NCBI RefSeq assembly: GCF_001552255.1
Contig: NZ_BCQV01000022.1
Span: 1-64,000 of the forward strand
Source of the DNA: Alicyclobacillus shizuokensis NBRC 103103
GTDB taxonomy: Bacteria > Bacillota > Bacilli > Alicyclobacillales > Alicyclobacillaceae
Reading direction: 5' to 3'
Length of the DNA stretch: 64,000 nt
The first letter of the stretch is position 1. Each line of letters starts with the position of its first letter. This document shows positions 59,426 to 64,000 of the stretch, one piece after another. The position numbers were made by a program, and so were the translations under genes. A model generated the notes under the pieces. That model saw only the letters and a list, made by a program, of their open reading frames with translations. It did not search any database and was not told where the DNA came from.

Positions 59426-60797
59426 GAAATGGTTGCCGCAGGCTCTCTTGATTGGCGTAGTCCTCCAGTTCCGCGGTCTCCTGCGCCCGCGCCCCCAGGC
59501 GAAAGTGGGAGTGCGCCAGGCGCCAGGCGCGATAGGGAAAAGTCAACAGCGCCTGAATCAGCGTGTACTCCGCCTTTTCCAGTGTCCGTACGCGGTCGAA
59601 TTCGACGAAACAGCGGTACGCCACCTCTCCGGCCCACTGTTGCCGCTCCAGGCTCCGGCGCAGCAGATGGGCGATGTCGAGGGCGCGCGGCGCGTAGGCG
59701 GCAAGGTCGAGGTCAATCACATAGGCCTCGTGCTCCGGTGTGTACAGGAAGTTGTCCGGAACGGCGTCGAGGTGACAGACGCATGGGTCCTCCTCTTCCC
59801 GGAACAGGTGGGCGCGCACCTCGGGGGCGGTCAGCAGGTTGAGCGCCTTTTCCCCGTCCGCGCGCAGCGCCGGTGCCAGGTCGCACAGCCGCTTGGCAAA
59901 CCTATCTTGCCCGCTTCTGTTTTCCGCTTCCACCAGCAGGACCCGCAAGTCCCCCACGCGGCGCCTGTACATCTCCTCCAGGGCAAATTCATTACGCACA
60001 GGGATGCCGGAAGCGGGTTCAAACCCGCGGGAGGACTCGTGAAAGCGGGCGAGGGCGCGGGCCACGGCGGCGACTTGCTCGATGCGACCGAAATTGCTCG
60101 GATTGCCCACCACCCAGCGGGTCGCGTAATACTGCCTGCCGCCGTGGCTGTAATACGGGCGTCGCGGCTTTTTCGTCAAGGCGAAGCGCGGCACCGACGG
60201 GAAGCCGTGGATGCGCACGTGGTTGGCCAGTTCGTGGATGAAACGGATCTGCTCAGGTGAGAGGTGCGTGCGTTTGACCGCGTATGTGCGGGACTCGGTG
60301 ACGACGCGGGCCACGCTCCCCACCGCTTCCATCCGTTGGACGCGCCATCCGTAGGCCTTGACCAAGCTGGCGGGAATGCCCTGCTGGCGCAGAATCGCCT
60401 GCCAGGAGGGCTTGCCGAGGGCGGCATCGGAAAGGGTGGCGGTGACGACGCTCTCTGCCCCTGTCTCGGCTGACGGAGCCTCGGGCGACCTGGTGTGGGT
60501 TGGGTTGCGGGAGGCCGGGGCCTGTCCTGTGACTGATGGCGATGCGGAGTGCCATGGGGTGCGGGCTCGGTGAGCCGGGGCGCGACGCCGGGCGTCCCCA
60601 AGCGGCGAGCCGCCGGGCGGTTCGCCGGCGGCCTTTTCTTCAGGAGCGCCGCTGTGTGGGGTGTCGTGTGTGTGCGGGGGGGAGTGGCCTTGTCCCTTGC
60701 CGGCGGCAGCTATCTGCTCCAGAAAATAAGGGGGCTTGAGCAGCTGTTGCAGCAACGCCTTGGCCCAGGGGGGCATGTTTTGCCTGCGTCTCATCAT
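59391..60797 (-). CDS. CotS/YsxE-like spore coat kinase-fold protein
   Basis: A 468-residue protein of the CotS family, which has an aminoglycoside-phosphotransferase fold and is found in spore coats. The catalytic loop CHLDAVPDNFLY (HxDxxxxN) and metal-binding IDLDLA are intact, so phosphotransfer is possible. An N-terminal extension of about 130 residues is rich in Pro, His, Ala and Ser and probably disordered. ATG 60797 on the minus strand has GGAGTG seven bases upstream. The end overlaps queG by 35 bases. Confidence 0.85.
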   Translation of the reverse strand: MMRRRQNMPPWAKALLQQLLKPPYFLEQIAAAGKGQGHSPPHTHDTPHSGAPEEKAAGEPPGGSPLGDARRRAPAHRARTPWHSASPSVTGQAPASRNPTHTRSPEAPSAETGAESVVTATLSDAALGKPSWQAILRQQGIPASLVKAYGWRVQRMEAVGSVARVVTESRTYAVKRTHLSPEQIRFIHELANHVRIHGFPSVPRFALTKKPRRPYYSHGGRQYYATRWVVGNPSNFGRIEQVAAVARALARFHESSRGFEPASGIPVRNEFALEEMYRRRVGDLRVLLVEAENRSGQDRFAKRLCDLAPALRADGEKALNLLTAPEVRAHLFREEEDPCVCHLDAVPDNFLYTPEHEAYVIDLDLAAYAPRALDIAHLLRRSLERQQWAGEVAYRCFVEFDRVRTLEKAEYTLIQALLTFPYRAWRLAHSHFRLGARAQETAELEDYANQESLRQPFLTSLAEQIQQL

Positions 60798-60882
60798 CGG
60801 CCATCACTCCATCCACCGCTTTTGGGCGTCGATACCCTACTGTATGCGATGGCTGGGCAGATGAGCGGGCATTCGTCCCCGA

Positions 60883-61968
60883 TTAGTGGCTGTCCCCGAG
60901 CGTGCTCCACACCTCGAGCTTGGCTTTGACGCGGCGAATCACCTCATCGGTGAATTCGGTGGTGCTGGTGCCGCCGCCCAGGTCGGCCGTCCGCACGCCC
61001 ATCATGATGGCTTCGAGCGTCGCCTCATAGACCGCGCGCGACGCCATTTGCGCCCCTTTGTCGTCGTGGTGCGCCAACAGCGAGGCGCCCGCGAGAATCA
61101 TCGCCATCGGGTTGGCCACGTTCTTACGGAACAGGCTGGGCGCGGTGCCGTGAGGGGCTTCCGCCATGATCACCTGTGGCTGCCAGTTGTCATCCAGGGC
61201 CAGGAGAATCGATTCCGCACCGGCGATGGAGCCGAACATCTGCAGCACCAGATCGGAGAGGCAGTCGCCGTCCCGGTTGAGCGCCGGGATGACCAGCGGC
61301 TCTCCCGCTTTGACCAAAAGCAACGCGTAGGTGGCGTCAATCAACTGCGGATCGTACCGGACGTCGGTGTACTTGGCTGCCGCTTTGTCCAGTTCCTCTT
61401 TGAACATCCCTTCATAGATTGGGCTGACCGTGAACTTGGGCCCGCCAAAAACGGTGGCTCCCAGGCGGCGCGCGTGTTGGAAGGCGTACTCGGCGACACC
61501 GCGGCAGACGTTGCGGGAGATGCGCTCGGTCCGGAAGGCGATTTCGTCCTCCCCCTCGCTCTCCCGCCACTCCTTGGCGCCGTATGCGTCATCGACCGCC
61601 ATGCGGACGACCGAGATGGGAGAAAAAACGCCCACCGGGGGCGCGATGCCGGGAATGCGCCTGCCCGTCCGGACAATCACCGTGCCGTTGATCTCCTTGC
61701 GCAGGATGGCGTTGGGGCTGCCCACATCGCCCTTGGCCTCCGGCGTGATTGTGGCGGCCTTCAGTCCGAAGCGGTGGCGCAGCATGGCCTGTGCCGCTTC
61801 GTGGACCACCTGATTGCTCGTCTTGCGCCGGTTTTCGAGGCTCAGGTCATAGGTCTCGAACGCTATCGGGATGCCCAGCACGTCTGGAGAGAGCACGCGC
61901 AGCGCCTCGTCGAGCAGTTCCTGACCGGTCTGGTCGCCCTGCATGACGACGATGGTCAAGTCTTGCAT
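60883..61968 (-). CDS. Isocitrate/isopropylmalate-type dehydrogenase
   Basis: A 361-residue member of the beta-decarboxylating dehydrogenase family. The substrate loop SPNAILR resembles the SxNxxLR of isocitrate dehydrogenases; metal-binding Asp residues lie in NRDGDCLSDLVLQMFGSIAG and the nucleotide loop in EAPHGTAPSL. It is neither a typical Icd (over 400 residues) nor a LeuB beside leu genes, so the substrate is open. ATG 61968 on the minus strand has GAGGTG seven bases upstream, and an extended -10 TGC-TATACT lies at about 62018-62026. Confidence 0.88.
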   Translation of the reverse strand: MQDLTIVVMQGDQTGQELLDEALRVLSPDVLGIPIAFETYDLSLENRRKTSNQVVHEAAQAMLRHRFGLKAATITPEAKGDVGSPNAILRKEINGTVIVRTGRRIPGIAPPVGVFSPISVVRMAVDDAYGAKEWRESEGEDEIAFRTERISRNVCRGVAEYAFQHARRLGATVFGGPKFTVSPIYEGMFKEELDKAAAKYTDVRYDPQLIDATYALLLVKAGEPLVIPALNRDGDCLSDLVLQMFGSIAGAESILLALDDNWQPQVIMAEAPHGTAPSLFRKNVANPMAMILAGASLLAHHDDKGAQMASRAVYEATLEAIMMGVRTADLGGGTSTTEFTDEVIRRVKAKLEVWSTLGDSH

Positions 61969-62158
61969 CTGTTATCACCTCTTGATTGTACGCATCGCAG
62001 AAACAGGACCGTCCGCTAGTATAGCATAGCCATTCTCGCCCATTCCAAAGGTATCAAGCCCTTCGATGCAACCATTGGGCATCGTGATTTGTCCGACATT
62101 GTCACTGCGGGTTCTGGTGTCATAGGCTGCAGTACGCCATGTTGGGTGGGTGAGGGCA

Positions 62159-63169
62159 GTGACCGACGTGAAGGCGACCATTCGCGAATACATGGAGCGC
62201 AGGAACCGGTATTGGGTAAGCGGGGACCTAGAGTCTTTGGCCGAATTTTGGGCCACAGGTGGTCGCGGCAACAACTGGGAGTGGCTGCGCGAGGGCTGGG
62301 AGCGCCGGCTGCGCTTGGCCAACGCCCGCGCCTGTCAACTCCTGCGCGCTCACAGCCACGTCCGTCTCACGCGCCTGGACCTAAAGGCGGAGGGGAACGA
62401 GGCAGAGGTTGAACTGCAGGAGACGATTCACTGGGTCTACCGCGACGGCATCGACTACGCCGTAGAGGGGCGTATGGTCCGCCATTGGCAGTGCTGGAAC
62501 AAGAGCGAGCAGGGGGTATGGCAGATCACCCATGCCCAGGAGTCGGACGAGACGCGTCCATGTCCGCGACCGGGCCCCGACGGCGGGAGCGGCGGGATGG
62601 ACAGACAAGTGGATGCGCCCAGACCTGCTCTGCGCGCGCTGCTCCGTCGCTTTACCCGGCCAACCTGCAACGAATACGACCGGGTCAAGGCGCTGCGCTA
62701 CGCCGAACTGTGGTGGAACCGGCCCAATCCCCAGTACGTCTATTTTCGCGCCGACGATTGCACCAATTTTGCCTCTCAATGTCTCTACAGCGCCGGTGTG
62801 CCGATGCATGACACCGGCGACCGGGCCAGCGGTTGGTGGTACCGGTTCAACGACAGCGGGGCCGACACCTGGAGTTTGAGTTGGTCCATCGCCAACGCCC
62901 TGCACCTGTACCTGGTGGGGCAGGTGCAAGCGACTGAACTGGCCTCCGCGCGCGAGTTGAAGATTGGCGATCTCATCTTCTACGACTGGAACGGCCAGGG
63001 CCGCTATGGACACTCGACGGTCGTCGTCGATTTTGACCAACAGGGCGATCCGCTCGTCAACGCGCACACGGATGCAAGCTATCACCGGCACTATCTATAT
63101 CTGGACAGCCGCGCCTGGTCGCCCCAGACCCGATATGCGTTTGTTCACCTGCCCCAGCGGGTGTGCTAG
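62159..63169 (+). CDS. Amidase-domain protein (Amidase_6, YhbB-like)
   Basis: A protein of about 336 residues with an NTF2-like N-terminal half (about 1-125, ending VWQITHAQE), a short Pro/Gly linker and a C-terminal Amidase_6 domain. The candidate catalytic Cys is in ADDCTNFASQCL and the His in GRYGHSTVVVD. There is no signal peptide, although YhbB-type proteins of bacilli are thought to act on peptidoglycan. I chose GTG 62159, just after GGGTGAGGG; GTG 62150 and GTG 62168 are alternatives. The region 61969-62158 holds only the divergent promoters. Confidence 0.85.
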   Translation: MTDVKATIREYMERRNRYWVSGDLESLAEFWATGGRGNNWEWLREGWERRLRLANARACQLLRAHSHVRLTRLDLKAEGNEAEVELQETIHWVYRDGIDYAVEGRMVRHWQCWNKSEQGVWQITHAQESDETRPCPRPGPDGGSGGMDRQVDAPRPALRALLRRFTRPTCNEYDRVKALRYAELWWNRPNPQYVYFRADDCTNFASQCLYSAGVPMHDTGDRASGWWYRFNDSGADTWSLSWSIANALHLYLVGQVQATELASARELKIGDLIFYDWNGQGRYGHSTVVVDFDQQGDPLVNAHTDASYHRHYLYLDSRAWSPQTRYAFVHLPQRVC

Positions 63170-63232
63170 TCCGTTCGCGGGGCTGGCTTGTGGTAAACTA
63201 GGTGGGATGATGGACCAAGGGAGGCAAACGGG

Positions 63233-63691
63233 ATGCACGTTGTGCTTGTGGAGCCCGAGATCCCGGGGAACACGGGCAACATTGCGCGGACCTGCGCGGC
63301 GACCGGGAGCGTGCTGCACCTGGTCCGCCCACTCGGCTTTTCCACAGACGACCGCTATCTGCGGCGGGCAGGGTTGGATTACTGGCACCTGCTCGACATC
63401 CGGTATCACGACTCACTGCAAGAGGTCTGGGACAAGCACCCAGAGGGCAGATTCATTTATACATCGACGCGGGCAAAACGGTGGTACAGCGATGTTCGTT
63501 ACCTGGAGGACGACTTCCTGGTGTTCGGCAAAGAGACGGCCGGGCTGCCCCAATGGGTGCTGGATAGAAACCCGGACGCTGTGGTCCGGCTGCCGATGAT
63601 CCCGGGGGCGCGTTCCCTCAACCTAGCCAACTCGGTGGCCATCATGGTCTATGAAGCGCTGCGGCAGTGCGGCTTTCCCCGTTTGGCATAG
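63233..63691 (+). CDS. trmL: tRNA (cytidine(34)-2'-O)-methyltransferase TrmL
   Basis: TrmL is a SPOUT-class methyltransferase acting on the wobble base of leucine tRNAs. The 152 residues match family length, with the N-terminal EPEIPGNTGNIARTCAATG and the knot region GKETAGLP and PMIPGARSLNLANSVAIMVYEALRQ. ATG 63233 has AGGGAGG eight bases upstream. It is followed 23 bases later by a HAD hydrolase gene. Confidence 0.96.
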   Translation: MHVVLVEPEIPGNTGNIARTCAATGSVLHLVRPLGFSTDDRYLRRAGLDYWHLLDIRYHDSLQEVWDKHPEGRFIYTSTRAKRWYSDVRYLEDDFLVFGKETAGLPQWVLDRNPDAVVRLPMIPGARSLNLANSVAIMVYEALRQCGFPRLA

Positions 63692-63714
63692 CGGAAGAGA
63701 AGGGTGACCCCGAC

Positions 63715-64000
63715 ATGTTGAACACGCTCTTGTTTGACCTGGACGGCACGCTGTTGCCGATGGATCTGGACGAGTTCATGCGCGCCTATTTTGCGCACTT
63801 GGTGCCGCGGATTGCCCATGTCATCGACGGCCAGCGGGCAGTGCGCGAGATCTGGCAGGCCACCATGAGGATGATTGAAAACGAGGAACCTGACAAGACC
63901 AACCTGGACGTCTTGAAACAGCAATTTCTCAGTGCGACCGGGTTGCACGAGGACGAGATCTGGCCGTTGTTTGACCGGTTTTACGAGGAAGGTTTTTGCG
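63715..64000 (+). CDS. HAD-superfamily hydrolase, cut by the window end
   Basis: The frame opens at ATG 63715, after AAGGGTG, and runs off the end of the window after 95 codons. The HAD motif I is seen at once: LLFDLDGTLLP, with the nucleophilic Asp in DLDGT. The following helical cap sequence (DEFMRAYFAHLVPRIAHVID) does not identify a substrate. It probably shares a transcript with trmL. Confidence 0.85.
   Translation, partial: MLNTLLFDLDGTLLPMDLDEFMRAYFAHLVPRIAHVIDGQRAVREIWQATMRMIENEEPDKTNLDVLKQQFLSATGLHEDEIWPLFDRFYEEGFC

Noticed and set aside
1..64000. tRNA or rRNA genes, insertion sequences, prophage or integrase
   Set aside because: None could be recognised on either strand by eye; a tRNAscan-SE or IS search would be decisive.

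Overview
The window is visibly G+C-rich DNA from a low-G+C-lineage relative (Bacillota). It carries a GerA/GerB spore germination operon, an RsfA-type prespore regulator, a CotS-like coat kinase and small sporulation-type membrane proteins, so the host forms endospores. Gene content and order (uvrBA, hprK, trxB, then a NUDIX gene, rapZ, yvcK, whiA and crh) match the Bacillus subtilis uvrB-to-crh neighbourhood. The high G+C and gene repertoire suggest an Alicyclobacillus/Kyrpidia-type member of the Bacillales; that placement is inference. No rRNA, tRNA, insertion sequence, integrase or CRISPR array was seen. Genes are packed, often with 1-10 base overlaps, and no stretch above 300 bases lacks a gene.

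Layout. 0-8.7 kb: a radical SAM gene, uvrB and uvrA, a PucR-type regulator and a sugar-ABC ATPase. 8.9-11.4 kb: hprK and a frameshifted G5/M23 peptidoglycan hydrolase. 11.4-15.6 kb: a metal ABC transporter with two permeases, divergent from a Zur-like regulator, with two Fur-family operators flanking the transporter promoter. 15.7-20.4 kb: argS, a TPR protein and trxB. 20.5-26.6 kb: a complete TOMM (thiazole/oxazole-modified peptide) cluster of the heterocycloanthracin type, inserted between trxB and the NUDIX-rapZ-yvcK-whiA-crh operon (26.7-31.7 kb). 31.8-42.2 kb: small membrane proteins, two DUF402 proteins, mutY, a BI-1 protein, leuS, a GntR regulator, a CcpA-box-controlled TrkA-like protein, an AI-2E exporter-family protein and rsfA. 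42.3-53.4 kb: mrfAB, an RND pump, yktB, an HD protein, a 5'-nucleotidase-like protein and nth. 53.3-60.8 kb: YgzB-like, YpmS-like, the ger operon, rnhA, queG and a CotS-like kinase. 60.9-64 kb: an isocitrate/isopropylmalate-type dehydrogenase, an amidase-domain protein, trmL and a HAD hydrolase cut by the window edge.

Themes. (1) DNA repair: uvrBA, mutY, nth, mrfAB and possibly the radical SAM gene, with LexA-type boxes before the radical SAM gene, uvrB and mrfA. (2) Carbon control: hprK, a Crh with Leu at position 15, glucokinase, and a perfect cre site before the TrkA-like gene. (3) A RiPP pathway: a 73-residue precursor with 12 cysteines at an exact three-residue period, followed by an E1-like/RRE partner, a YcaO cyclodehydratase and a SagB-type dehydrogenase, with a large hairpin between precursor and enzymes and a 20-bp-spaced direct repeat upstream. 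No exporter, protease or immunity gene is present. The best candidates for follow-up are this cluster, the SOS-type box on mrfAB, and the apparent CTG start codon of whiA.
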